Below, one piece after another: positions 1 to 8,958 of a stretch of DNA of 64,000 nt; within the stretch, counting starts at the first letter, position 1, and every line of letters begins with the position of its first letter. The stretch spans positions 44,582-108,581 of the forward strand of contig NZ_QLOE01000005.1 in NCBI RefSeq assembly GCF_003264935.1, in the 5' to 3' direction. The stretch comes from Methanothermobacter tenebrarum. GTDB lineage: Archaea; Methanobacteriota; Methanobacteria; Methanobacteriales; DSM-23052. The position numbers were made by a program, and so were the translations under genes. The notes beneath the pieces are model-generated. The model saw nothing but the letters and a program-made list of their open reading frames with translations, searched no databases and had not been told where the DNA came from.

Positions 1-127
1 CATTATAATGATGATTTTTAAGAGATCTGAACTCCCTTTATGTGAAAAAGGTGATTGGATTTCAGATTTTGAGTATTCAGTTTGAATTTTGGTCAAAAAG
101 ATATGAAGCCTAACAAAGGGTATATTT

Positions 128-919
128 TTATTCTTTTCCTATTATCTTTTTAGGCTTACTTTCCCTGAATAGTGAACTTTCGATTGATAATTTCACTATG
201 TCGTGTTCCTTGACCTTGAAGTCGTTGTTTTCCACAATGTAAATGTCGGGTTTTACATTAGCTCTTATATCATAGTCTACCCTTACCTGTGACGTGTTTT
301 CACCAACTTCTATAACCTCGCCGAAGGTATAATCCCTGTAATATCTTACCCTGAATATTATGAAAATGGCTGCAACAGCGACCAATGCAAATATTAACAC
401 TCCAAGCGAAGGCAATAATGTGAATGAGAACAGACTATAAATAAGGGGATTGTTCGCAACTATAATTATCAAGAAGCCTACTGCAATATACATTAAAAAA
501 AAGTCTCGATAGGCCTGAAAATCATCAGGATACATTATCTTAATCTGATAATATAAGATATATGCCACCAATAGTATGAGGATTATGCTAACAGGAAGGA
601 ATATGAAAAGTGAAAGAATATTAAAGGCGTATAATATTGATGTGATAATGAATGCTGCCGCGGATACCTGAAGCTTCAAAACAGCATTCTCCTTTTCACC
701 AGGGTCAAAAAAAACATCCCCACTAATATTCTCCTCACCCTTTTCACTTGTCACTTGACTTTTGGATGCTCTTTCCAATCCAAGTTTTATCCCGGAGACC
801 TTCTCTTTAACATTCCCTGATTTTATCCTCTCGGGGAGTTTTACAAGTTCTAGGACAAGGGTGCCTAACAATCTAAAAATTGTTATAAATATTTCACCCA
901 AAGTTGAAAAAAACCCCAT
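128..919 (-). CDS. DUF2101 family membrane protein
   Basis: 263 residues. The ATG is preceded by a G-rich ribosome-binding site (GGGGGGAAT) 3 bases upstream. An amphipathic N-terminus (about 1-45) is followed by a soluble stretch, then four or five hydrophobic segments between about residues 80 and 190, and a C-terminal beta-rich domain (about 195-263) that looks like a small OB- or NfeD-like module. I recognise it as the archaeal DUF2101 type, which has no established function. It is the last gene of a minus-strand pilin module, directly after the pilin-like gene (12-base gap), which suggests a role in assembling or anchoring the pilin-like filament. That role is inferred from context only. 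Confidence 0.7.
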   Translation of the reverse strand: MGFFSTLGEIFITIFRLLGTLVLELVKLPERIKSGNVKEKVSGIKLGLERASKSQVTSEKGEENISGDVFFDPGEKENAVLKLQVSAAAFIITSILYAFNILSLFIFLPVSIILILLVAYILYYQIKIMYPDDFQAYRDFFLMYIAVGFLIIIVANNPLIYSLFSFTLLPSLGVLIFALVAVAAIFIIFRVRYYRDYTFGEVIEVGENTSQVRVDYDIRANVKPDIYIVENNDFKVKEHDIVKLSIESSLFRESKPKKIIGKE

Positions 920-931
920 CTATTCCCCCCG

Positions 932-1372
932 TCAGGAGACCTTTGAAATCGTGATCACTATATTCGCGTTTCTATTTGGCCAATGGACAACGGCTTTATA
1001 CCAACCCCTATTTAAGGTTGGACTATTGAGTGTGATGTTACCATATTCTGTGGTGGCTTTTATAGTCTTTACTGTGTTGTTACTTAGGGTTAAACTAAAA
1101 TATATTACCTTGTTGGCCTGATCAAAGCCTATTGTCCCATTCCGGGGTACGTAGAATGTTACTGTTCTCTTGGCTCCGGGTCCATTAGCATATACTATGT
1201 TAGCGGCGTTCGCAATACTTTCAACCGCAACCTTTGCATCCGAAGCCCTTGAAACATCGTTACTGGCATCTATTGCCATTCCTACTAGGGGTATTGTCAC
1301 AGTCCCAAGTATTAATATGGTTATTAGGATTAGCATAAGATATTCAAACGAAACCTGGCCTCTATCATCCAT
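932..1372 (-). CDS. Type IV pilin-like protein with class III signal peptide
   Basis: 146 residues from the ATG at 1372; a GTG nine bases upstream is also possible. The N-terminus reads MDDRGQVSFEYLMLILITILI: a short charged leader, the Q-x-S-x-E-x-x-x-L signature of archaeal class III signal peptides, then a hydrophobic helix of about 20 residues. In this family prepilin peptidase cleaves before the Gln and the helix forms the filament core. The rest is a beta-rich extracellular domain with Thr/Asn-rich strands and possible N-glycosylation sites (NGT, NNT, NIT). It lies between the prepilin peptidase and DUF2101 genes on the same strand. The peptidase is interrupted, so processing of this pilin may be impaired. 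Confidence 0.85.
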   Translation of the reverse strand: MDDRGQVSFEYLMLILITILILGTVTIPLVGMAIDASNDVSRASDAKVAVESIANAANIVYANGPGAKRTVTFYVPRNGTIGFDQANKVIYFSLTLSNNTVKTIKATTEYGNITLNSPTLNRGWYKAVVHWPNRNANIVITISKVS

Positions 1373-1408
1373 CCTTATCACATGTCTCTTTTTATAATCT
1401 AAGGTATA

Positions 1409-2554
1409 TTAGCTTATCCCCCTTATAATGCTAAGGACCTTTAAGAGTAACATTGCAAGATCCCCTATAAATAGAGATAATAGCAAGCCTATGAATATCG
1501 CAGGGGCGAATGGAACACCCCTCTTTATCCTAACCTTCCCTGGGATCTTCCCAGTCTTTGAAAGTTCAACTAAGAGTTTTATATCCTTTTTTGTGAGGCC
1601 TGCGGCCATGGATGCTAATACGAGTTCCCCCGGGCTTTGGAGGGTTCCGGTTTTCGCAGCCTCTTTTAATTTTTCTAGGAAACTTTTATCATCAAAATAA
1701 TATTGCCCGTCTTTTTTATAAAGTTTATAAGCTAGTATCATACCCTCTTTGAGGTCCTCTATTTTTATTTCATCTTGTAGGGCTTCTCTGGCCACTTTCC
1801 CTAAAAGTTTCCTTATAACTTGTAGTAGGATTATGGAAGCCCATAGGATCAGTATCCCGGTTATTGTCAACTTTGGGTTCTGATATATGGAATATAATGT
1901 TATGATGGCTATTATAGCAATTTTTGGTTTCATTGGTAGCTTAGATATCATCATTGTAAGAATATAGATTACTATCAAGGTTAATATGATGATCTGAAAT
2001 TGTAGAATGGATGTTATCATCAATGTCAAGGTTATGGCCGATGTTATTATGAGGGAGAGGATTAGACTGTTCTTATAGTCTTTTATAGGTTTTAGAAGCT
2101 CTTCTATCAGATGCTTTTTTTGTTTTAATCCGATATAAAAGACAAAGATGATGAGGAATGGGAGCATGCCCAATATACTGTTAATTATTAATGTTAGGGG
2201 GAATGGATATGATGCTATGATAGGAAATGGCACCCCATGGATAGAATATCGTAACAAGGATGGTTGGAATGGTAAAAGCGCGGCAAGGCCCGTGAATAAT
2301 TTAACGTCGCCACCAGCCCAGGCACCCAACCTTCAAAAAATATAACAGATCATGAATATCATACCAGTGAATATAAGTGCAAAAGCAAAAAAGAGAGGAT
2401 CTCCCATATTATAGGAAAATATGGCATCTAGTAGTATGCCAAGGCCTATAAGTGGGAATGTTAACCTATTAGGGATTATACCTCTCTTGAGGTCACTATA
2501 TGCGGCGTATAGACTAGCTAACAATGCTACTAAAACCGGTAAAATTGGATACAT
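1409..2554 (-). pseudogene. Prepilin (type IV/archaellin) peptidase, interrupted by in-frame TGA
   Basis: Reading starts at ATG 2554 (MYPILPVLVALLASLYAAYS), 15 bases after pyrG, with GTGATC just upstream as ribosome-binding site. The first half carries the first aspartate motif (SDLKRGIIPNRLT, about residue 20). A TGA at 2333-2335 then interrupts the frame, which continues without any shift into RLGAWAGGDVKLF, the second catalytic motif (GxGD type) of the A24 aspartic prepilin peptidases, and on to about residue 380 with many membrane helices and a soluble loop. The stop sits where the family context suggests Trp (YIF-stop-RLGAW). Either the gene is dead, or translation restarts at the TTG at 2327-2329, or the TGA is read through or a sequencing error. 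TGA is a normal stop elsewhere in the window. Confidence 0.85.
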
Positions 2555-2568
2555 ACGATCACAGCCTA

Positions 2569-4161
2569 TTATTTTGCAGCTGCTTCTAGGAATGATATGA
2601 AGAGTGGGTGTGGCCTGTTTGGTCTTGATTTGAATTCTGGGTGGAACTGGCATCCAAGATACCAGGGGTGATCCTTCAACTCTATGATCTCTACCAGGAA
2701 GTCGTCTGGTGTTGTCCCAGCTATTATAAGCCCTTCCTTTTCTAGTTTTTCCCGGTATTCGTTGTTGAGTTCATAGCGGTGCCTGTGCCTTTCACTTATA
2801 AGATCTTCCTTGTACGCCTTGTGGGCGATTGTTCCAGGTCTTAGTTTGCATTTGTAGGCTCCTAGGCGCATTGTACCCCCCATCTTCTTTATCCTCTTTT
2901 GTTCTTCCATCATGTCAATTACTGGATATGGTGTTTCTTTGTCAAATTCTGTGCTATGAGCACCCTCAAGGCCTATGTAGCGTGCGAATTCTATTACCAT
3001 GCATTGCATTCCAAGGCATATCCCAAAGAGTGGGACCTTTTCTTCCCTGGCATACTTTGCAGCGTATATTTTACTCTCGATCCCCCTTTTACCAAAACCT
3101 CCTGGTATGAGGATCGCGTCAAATCCCTTAAGTTTTTCTTTGCTTATCTTTTCATTGGTGCTTATCCATCCTATCTCCACCCTTTTGCCAAGGTGGGCTG
3201 CGGCATGCCTCAAAGCCTCCCTTATACTCATATAGGAGTCTTCAAGTTCCACGTATTTTCCTACTATGCCCACTTTTATTGTGGGTTCTTTTATCTTGAG
3301 GGATTCCACGATCTTGGCCCAGTCTGAGAGGTCAGCAGCCCCTTTAACATCCAATTTTATCCTATCTATGATATATTCTCCCACTTTTTGTTTGTTGAGT
3401 ACTAGTGGGACCTCGTATATTGATCGGACGTCAGGGGCGTTTATTACGGCTTCTTTTTTAACGTCGCAAAAGTGTGCTATCTTCTCTTTTATCGGGGAGG
3501 TTATCGGTGTCTCGCTCCTGCATATTATCATGTCAGGGGTTAGGCCGGTGCTGCGGAGTTCCTTTGTGCTGTGTTGTGTGGGTTTGGTTTTGAATTCTCC
3601 AGCGGCCTTAAGGTATGGTACATAGGTTACGTGTATGAACATGACGTTCTCGTATCCTTCTTCGTTTCTTAATTGTCTTAACGCTTCTAGGAATGGTTGG
3701 CCTTCTATGTCACCTACTGTACCGCCCACCTCTACTATTACAACTTCTGCTCTGCTTTTTGATGCTATTTTTCTGATCATGGATTTTATTTCGTCTGTTA
3801 TATGGGGTATGATTTGTACACAAGATCCTAGGTATTTGCCTTTTCTTTCCTTTTCTATCACTGAAAGGTATACTTTGCCTGTGGTTATGTTGGATTCTCC
3901 TGGTAGGTTCACGTCGAGGAAGCGTTCGTAGTGTCCGAGGTCTAGGTCTGTTTCCATTCCATCTTCTGTTACGAAGACTTCACCGTGTTGGTATGGGTTT
4001 AGGGTTCCTGAGTCCCAGTTGAGGTATGGGTCGATTTTTATAGCCGCGACCTTTAACCCATAGGATCTTAGTATTCTCCCGATTGATGCTGCTGTTATAC
4101 CCTTGCCAATGGAGCTTACAACACCACCAGTTACAATTATATACTTTGCCAGGATAATCAA
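2569..4161 (-). CDS. pyrG: CTP synthase
   Basis: 530 residues, full length for the family. It converts UTP to CTP with ATP and glutamine in the cytoplasm. The N-terminal amidoligase domain starts [18 protein letters not shown] with its ATP-binding loop and includes [10 protein letters not shown]. The C-terminal class I glutamine amidotransferase has the nucleophile motif GICLGMQ and HPEF near the end. The start is unusual. The apgM stop TGA overlaps a TTG at 4161 that lies directly behind GGGAG, too close for normal spacing. A CTG at 4152 is nine bases after GGGAG and would give the typical family start [14 protein letters not shown] start is therefore plausible. Confidence 0.97.
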   Translation of the reverse strand: MIILAKYIIVTGGVVSSIGKGITAASIGRILRSYGLKVAAIKIDPYLNWDSGTLNPYQHGEVFVTEDGMETDLDLGHYERFLDVNLPGESNITTGKVYLSVIEKERKGKYLGSCVQIIPHITDEIKSMIRKIASKSRAEVVIVEVGGTVGDIEGQPFLEALRQLRNEEGYENVMFIHVTYVPYLKAAGEFKTKPTQHSTKELRSTGLTPDMIICRSETPITSPIKEKIAHFCDVKKEAVINAPDVRSIYEVPLVLNKQKVGEYIIDRIKLDVKGAADLSDWAKIVESLKIKEPTIKVGIVGKYVELEDSYMSIREALRHAAAHLGKRVEIGWISTNEKISKEKLKGFDAILIPGGFGKRGIESKIYAAKYAREEKVPLFGICLGMQCMVIEFARYIGLEGAHSTEFDKETPYPVIDMMEEQKRIKKMGGTMRLGAYKCKLRPGTIAHKAYKEDLISERHRHRYELNNEYREKLEKEGLIIAGTTPDDFLVEIIELKDHPWYLGCQFHPEFKSRPNRPHPLFISFLEAAAK

Positions 4162-5342
4162 CTCCCTATAAGCTTATCTAGGAGCTTCCAGGCCACTGAC
4201 AGGCCTAGACTGCCCCTTTTTGCGGATTCTTCATCATATGAGCTTATATTGTCCTTTTTTATGTTTTCGCCGCAGATGGCGTATGGTACTGGGTCTTGGG
4301 TGTGTGTACCCACTTTTATGGGTGTGGGATGATCTGCTAGTAAAGTTAAACGGAAACTATTATATGATGGCAGCTCATCTAGTAGTGGGCCTAGTATCTT
4401 GGAGTCGATATTTTCAATGGCTTTTATCTTCTCTTTTATGTTTCCTGCGTGTCCTGCTTCATCAGGAGCCTCTACATGTATGAAGATTATGTCATGATCT
4501 TGGAGTGCCTTTATTGCATATTTGCCCTTTGCCTTATAATCAGTGTCTAGGTAGCCGGTAGCTCCTGGTACGTTAATGTTATCTAATCCTAGGTAGACTC
4601 CTAAGCCTTTTATCAGATCCACGCCGGTTATTGTAGCACCCTTGAGACCATATTTTTCTTCTAGTGTCTCCATTGTGGGTTTTTGGCCTTGTCCCCATAA
4701 CCATATCATATTCGCTGGCCTTTTACCCATTTTAGATCTTTCTATGTTGGTGGGATGATCTTTAAGTATCCTCTGGGATTCTTTTATTATCTGTTTTATT
4801 CTTTCTGCTATTTTTCCGTTGGATGGTAGATGATCCTTTATAGGTTCTCCTACTATATCATGTGGTGGTTTGGTTTTGACTTTTAGGGCTTCTCTGCCTG
4901 GGTAAATGTATAGGTTCCTGTAACTTACACCTGTATAGAATCTGCCTATTTTGAAATGTTCGTTTAGGGTTTTTATCAGTTTTGAGGATTCTTTTGTACT
5001 TATATGATCGGCGTTAAAATCTATGAGGCGACCACCATAGACTGTTATAAAATTGCATCTGAAGGCGACATCGTCTTCTTTGAGTTTTACTCCTATACTC
5101 GCGGCTTCGAGGGGTCCTCGGCCGGTATAGTACTTTCTTGGATTGTAGCCCATTATGGCCAAGTTCGCAACATCTGATCCGGGTTCCATGCCATCTGGTA
5201 TTGTTTTTAGGAGTCCGTTAGATCCTTCTTTGGCTACATGGTCCATGTGTGGCTTGTCAGCTACTTGTAAGGGTGTTTTTTCCCCGAGTTCTGGCAGGGG
5301 GTAGTCTGCCATCCCGTCTCCTATGAGTATCACGTATTTCAT
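4158..5342 (-). CDS. apgM: 2,3-bisphosphoglycerate-independent phosphoglycerate mutase, archaeal type
   Basis: 394 residues from ATG 5342 ([16 protein letters not shown]); an ATG nine codons upstream would overlap hom and lengthens the protein beyond the family start. It interconverts 3- and 2-phosphoglycerate in glycolysis/gluconeogenesis. It belongs to the alkaline-phosphatase superfamily: the metal-binding GDGMAD at the N-terminus, the conserved [14 protein letters not shown] around the nucleophile Ser, [13 protein letters not shown] and LLADHPTP in the second half. It sits between hom and pyrG with 5-base spacing and a stop/start overlap, so co-transcription is likely. Confidence 0.93.
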   Translation of the reverse strand: MKYVILIGDGMADYPLPELGEKTPLQVADKPHMDHVAKEGSNGLLKTIPDGMEPGSDVANLAIMGYNPRKYYTGRGPLEAASIGVKLKEDDVAFRCNFITVYGGRLIDFNADHISTKESSKLIKTLNEHFKIGRFYTGVSYRNLYIYPGREALKVKTKPPHDIVGEPIKDHLPSNGKIAERIKQIIKESQRILKDHPTNIERSKMGKRPANMIWLWGQGQKPTMETLEEKYGLKGATITGVDLIKGLGVYLGLDNINVPGATGYLDTDYKAKGKYAIKALQDHDIIFIHVEAPDEAGHAGNIKEKIKAIENIDSKILGPLLDELPSYNSFRLTLLADHPTPIKVGTHTQDPVPYAICGENIKKDNISSYDEESAKRGSLGLSVAWKLLDKLIGS

Positions 5343-5347
5343 ATTTT

Positions 5348-6364
5348 CTAAGATTGTCTGGATTTCCATATATTTATTATGTCTGTGAGTATTGCTGATG
5401 CTGTTTCGAGTGAGCCTGCGCCTTTGCCTATTACTGTTATCTCCCCTGCCAAGTCTGTGCGGAGAGTTGCCATGTTGAGAGTGCCATCAACAGCATATGG
5501 TGATGTTTCTTTCACTAGCCTTGGACCCACTCTTAGTATATCATGTGATATTTCTGCTATAAGCTTTATATGGTATCCGTCTTCCTTTGCGAGTTCTATG
5601 GCTTCTGGGGTTATCCTTGTGATTCCTGTAACCTCAACATCATCTAGGGTGCATTCTCGACCAAGTATAGCGTTTGCTAATATTACTGACTTGCATGCAG
5701 CGTCTAATCCTTCAACATCCTGTGTAGGGTCTGTCTCCGCTATTCCAAGCTCCTGGGCCTCTTTTAGTGTTTGTTCGTATGATGAGCCTTCGGCCGTCAT
5801 CCTTGATAGGATGAAGTTGGTTGTACCATTAAGTATCCCTATTATAGATTCTATCCTAGAAGATGGGAGCGTTTCTTGGGCGAAGTTTATTATGGGCATG
5901 GCACCCCCAACTGAGGCCTCGAATTTAAAATTTACGTTATTTTCCCGGGCTAGGTCGATTAGTTCTTTGTAGAATAATGATAGGTGGCCTTTATTGGATG
6001 TTACAACATCCTTTCCATCTTTCATCGCCTTTGTTATGAGTGATTTTCCAGGTTCTCCTGTTATGATGTTTGTGGGTGTGACCTCTACGAGGCAATCATA
6101 TTCGACCTCATCGAGTACTTGGAGGCCGTCTATGTTCTCATGGCCATGATCTGGGTAATAGGCTACGCTTCCCTTCTCTGATTTGACTTCTATGAGTTTC
6201 TGGGGGTCTAGTCCATCTTCTCGTATGGCAGCCCCTTTGGAGTCTGCGGCAGCCACTATATCAATTTTGAGGTTGTATTTTTTCTTTATTCTTTGTTGGG
6301 TTGAGCTTATAGCCTTTGCAACTCCTTGGCCAACAGCGCCAAATCCTATGATGGAAATTTTCAT
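5348..6364 (-). CDS. hom: Homoserine dehydrogenase
   Basis: 338 residues. It reduces aspartate semialdehyde to homoserine on the way to threonine and methionine. The N-terminal NAD(P)-binding fold starts [19 protein letters not shown]. The catalytic region contains VVTSNKGHL, the [11 protein letters not shown] motif and [15 protein letters not shown], all typical of the family. It has no C-terminal ACT domain, but the gene just upstream in the operon encodes a stand-alone ACT-type protein that could be a regulatory partner. The start is well supported by GGAGG with nine-base spacing. Confidence 0.95.
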   Translation of the reverse strand: MKISIIGFGAVGQGVAKAISSTQQRIKKKYNLKIDIVAAADSKGAAIREDGLDPQKLIEVKSEKGSVAYYPDHGHENIDGLQVLDEVEYDCLVEVTPTNIITGEPGKSLITKAMKDGKDVVTSNKGHLSLFYKELIDLARENNVNFKFEASVGGAMPIINFAQETLPSSRIESIIGILNGTTNFILSRMTAEGSSYEQTLKEAQELGIAETDPTQDVEGLDAACKSVILANAILGRECTLDDVEVTGITRITPEAIELAKEDGYHIKLIAEISHDILRVGPRLVKETSPYAVDGTLNMATLRTDLAGEITVIGKGAGSLETASAILTDIINIWKSRQS

Positions 6365-6394
6365 GAGAAAAATCCTCCGGATTCTCTAGACTTT

Positions 6395-6886
6395 TTATGT
6401 TTCTGTGATGACGAGTAAACCTTCCTTTGCCCCGATTTTGTGGATCTCGTCTTCTAGTAATTTTAAGCTTTTGTGTTCTGCTTCCATTGTAATTTTGATT
6501 GTTGATGTTGTGGTTGACATTTTAAGGGAGAGGTCGGCTACTTTAACACCTTCTAGGGTGTTTATATTATCCACTATGCCTTTTAGTTCTTCTTCTGAAA
6601 TTTTACCTACTAGGATTGCGTTTACTTTTTCTTTGAGGGGTATGCCATCCTTTTCTATTATCCTTATGCCTTTTTCTGTCAGTTTTTTTATTGCAAGATC
6701 TAGTGTTTTTTCATCTCCTTCGATGGTTACCTGTACTGGTACAAATGCTCCTGTTTTAGCATCCCTTTCATGTATTATGGTGACGATATTTGCACCTACG
6801 CTGGCTATTGGTTCTAGGGCTGCTACTAGTTGTCCTGGGACGTCTTGTAGTTCGAGAACTAGGCTCATCCGCAAATTTAACACCAT
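6395..6886 (-). CDS. ACT domain-containing regulatory protein
   Basis: 163 residues from the first ATG; an alternative start is the ATG at 6868 (MSLVLELQDVPGQL). It begins with a clear ACT-type beta-alpha-beta unit (LELQDVPGQLVAALEPIASVGANI), and the second half (about 90-163) looks like a second ACT-like or ferredoxin-fold unit. ACT domains bind amino acids and regulate biosynthetic enzymes. The gene is immediately upstream of hom, which lacks its own ACT domain, so amino-acid feedback on homoserine dehydrogenase is a reasonable inference. No catalytic domain is visible. Confidence 0.8.
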   Translation of the reverse strand: MVLNLRMSLVLELQDVPGQLVAALEPIASVGANIVTIIHERDAKTGAFVPVQVTIEGDEKTLDLAIKKLTEKGIRIIEKDGIPLKEKVNAILVGKISEEELKGIVDNINTLEGVKVADLSLKMSTTTSTIKITMEAEHKSLKLLEDEIHKIGAKEGLLVITET

Positions 6887-6892
6887 CCCATG

Positions 6893-7105
6893 TTATTGTG
6901 TCCATTCTCCCCTTTCTACGATTATGTTACCTTCTTCGTCTACTGGAGCGTTCCTCAGTATCCTTTTAGGGTCATGTTTCTGTTTTTTATCAGCTCTTGT
7001 CCTGTTAAGATTATCTACGATGTAGTGTGTCTCTTCAAGTTCGGGCACTTTCTCAAGGGCCTTGGAGAACTCCTCTAGTATTTTTTCGGCTTCTTTTTCT
7101 ATCAT
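6893..7105 (-). CDS. gatC: Asp-tRNA(Asn)/Glu-tRNA(Gln) amidotransferase subunit C
   Basis: 70 residues, short for GatC (usually 90-100) but typical of the short archaeal form. It shows the N-terminal helices (EAEKILEEFSKALEKVPELEETHYIVDN) and the C-terminal signature LRNAPVDEEGNIIVERGEW, close to the R-x-D-x-p segment that wraps around GatA/GatB. It stabilises the GatCAB transamidase. Its ATG overlaps the asnB stop (TAATG), so translation is coupled. That pairs free asparagine synthesis with tRNA-dependent amidation. Confidence 0.85.
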   Translation of the reverse strand: MIEKEAEKILEEFSKALEKVPELEETHYIVDNLNRTRADKKQKHDPKRILRNAPVDEEGNIIVERGEWTQ

Positions 7106-8517
7106 TATTGATACCCCTTATAAAATTCCATCCTCAGATCCTTCATGTAGGATTCATGATCAAAACCTGGTAGTATTCTCTTCCTTAGAATCTTATCTAT
7201 CCCTGAGCCGTATTGGGCGGCTTTTTTAGGTCTTCTCGCGATAAAAGCTGGTACTCCTATTTCTAATGCAAGGTCGCGGAGTATGTGCTTCCTAAGACTG
7301 TCATCACTACCTTTTATCTTATAGTCTATTGGTATATTAAAGGATAGGTTTATAATTTCCTTGTTAAGGAATGGAACTCTCAATTCTGTACTTGTTGCCA
7401 TTGCGGTGGCATCATCCCTTTCGAGGTTTATATGGTGCATATTTTGTATATCGGCTTTGAAGGCCTCAACAAGTTTGTTCTCGCCTTCCTTATATAATTG
7501 GAGGTAGCGATGGTATCCTCCGAAAAGTTCATCGGCTCCTTGACCTGAGAGTATAACTTGGAGTCCGTCTGCGTGGGCTGCTTTTGATGCGAAATAGAGT
7601 GGCATGGCCACACCTATCTTCATAACATTAAATTCTTCTATAGCGGCTAAGACTGGTTTTAGAGCGTCTTTGACCATCTTCACGTTAACTTCTATTATCC
7701 TAGGTTCTATTCCAAGCTCTTGAGCTGCTCTTTCCGCGAATATGAGATCTTGTGATCCTCTGCTTCCAACAGTATATAATATGGGTTTGGTATATTTTTC
7801 CGCGAGTAGGGTGAGGAGGGTGCTGTCAACCCCACCAGAGAATAATATGCCAACCTTTTTAAGTTTTCGGGTTCTCTCTTTAACAGCTTTTTTAAGCGCT
7901 TCTTCTAATTTTTCCTTGGCAGTATCATAGTCCCATTTTGCCTTGACCTTTTCTGGTAATCTTTTTAATCTTATAAGTTTGTTATTTATTAGGATTGTTC
8001 CAGGGGGCAGTCTCTTTGTATCTTGTATGCCTATACCCCAGAGGGCTTTGCGTTCAGATGCGAATGCTATGAAATCCTTTCCAAGCTTGTAATAGAGTGG
8101 TTTAACACCTATGGGGTCCCTTGCAAGGATGATATTTTCACCATCGAAGAATGCGAATGAATAATCACCATCAAACTTGTCCATGATCATCTGGAGGGCT
8201 TCCATCAGCCCATATTCTCTTATAGAATCCGATATGAGCTTAGAGGCCGATTCTGTTCTTGGATTGTATATTCTACCATCACAGGCTATTATGTCCTGGT
8301 TTCCTAGATGGGGTGTTCTTTCATCTGTTATGAGGATATTATGGCCTATGGCCACCTCCCCATTGAACTTAGGGCTTTTCGAGCCTGTTTTTTTAGAGGC
8401 GTTTGGTCTTTTGTAGTATATCCTTGTGGCGTCTGGGCCTCTATGTTCTAGGATCCTCAGCATTTTGAGGAGTTTTGGGAGGGCCCCTTTACCTATGAAG
8501 CCTGCTATTGCGCACAT
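7105..8517 (-). CDS. asnB: Asparagine synthetase (glutamine-hydrolysing)
   Basis: 470 residues. The protein begins MCAIAGFIG, so Cys2 is the N-terminal nucleophile of the class II glutaminase domain (about 1-190). The synthetase domain follows with the PP-loop GILFSGGVDSTLL at about 225 and GQGADELFGGY further on. It makes asparagine from aspartate, glutamine and ATP. At 470 residues it is shorter than bacterial AsnB (about 550) but fits the compact archaeal form. The start has GGGG about ten bases upstream. It heads the asnB-gatC-ACT-hom amino-acid string. Confidence 0.93.
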   Translation of the reverse strand: MCAIAGFIGKGALPKLLKMLRILEHRGPDATRIYYKRPNASKKTGSKSPKFNGEVAIGHNILITDERTPHLGNQDIIACDGRIYNPRTESASKLISDSIREYGLMEALQMIMDKFDGDYSFAFFDGENIILARDPIGVKPLYYKLGKDFIAFASERKALWGIGIQDTKRLPPGTILINNKLIRLKRLPEKVKAKWDYDTAKEKLEEALKKAVKERTRKLKKVGILFSGGVDSTLLTLLAEKYTKPILYTVGSRGSQDLIFAERAAQELGIEPRIIEVNVKMVKDALKPVLAAIEEFNVMKIGVAMPLYFASKAAHADGLQVILSGQGADELFGGYHRYLQLYKEGENKLVEAFKADIQNMHHINLERDDATAMATSTELRVPFLNKEIINLSFNIPIDYKIKGSDDSLRKHILRDLALEIGVPAFIARRPKKAAQYGSGIDKILRKRILPGFDHESYMKDLRMEFYKGYQ

Positions 8518-8545
8518 GATTATTGAACCCCAAAATGTGAGGCGG

Positions 8546-8938
8546 CTATTTTATCCTCTTACCGGCGTCTGGGCCTGGTTTCACAGAATATATCTCTTTT
8601 ACTGTCATGAGGATGGCTGATTTCGGCTCCACTTCACTCATAACATTCTGAGCCCATTCTACGGCCTCTTTGAAGAATTCACCTGATTTGAATATTTCTG
8701 CAACCCCTTTAAATTGGTATGGGTGTTCTTTGGCGTTCTGGACTATAATTGACATTTTAGGGTTTTCTTCGAGGTTGCTTAGGGTCTTTTTCATGAAAAC
8801 ATCTACTATTAGTATCCTTTTATCGTCTATTGGCCTTGCGAATCCGATGGGCACGACATTGGGCGTGCCGTCACTGCTTGCTGTCGCCACGAAAACAAGA
8901 TTTTTTTCTATGGCCTCTTTCATTTCATCAGTTAACAT
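8546..8938 (-). CDS. Pyridoxamine 5'-phosphate oxidase-like FMN-binding protein
   Basis: 130 residues from ATG 8938, behind a GGAGTGAT ribosome-binding site; a GTG three codons upstream lies inside that site and is less likely. It has a single split-barrel flavin-binding domain: NLVFVATASSDGTPNVVPIGF, ILIVDVFMKKTLSNLEENP and the C-terminal strand IYSVKPGPDAGKRI. Family members bind FMN or F420 and include oxidases and stress proteins; the substrate cannot be read from the sequence. It lies between asnB and the metal ATPase on the same strand. Confidence 0.8.
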   Translation of the reverse strand: MLTDEMKEAIEKNLVFVATASSDGTPNVVPIGFARPIDDKRILIVDVFMKKTLSNLEENPKMSIIVQNAKEHPYQFKGVAEIFKSGEFFKEAVEWAQNVMSEVEPKSAILMTVKEIYSVKPGPDAGKRIK

Positions 8939-8958
8939 CTTTATCACTCCATATTCTA

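Noticed and set aside
2333..2335. TGA as selenocysteine or a reassigned Trp codon
   Set aside because: Selenocysteine use is known in Methanococcales and Methanopyrus, not Methanobacteriales. No SECIS-like element was evident, and several clear genes here (lutA, feoB, apgM) end in TGA. A point mutation is simpler.
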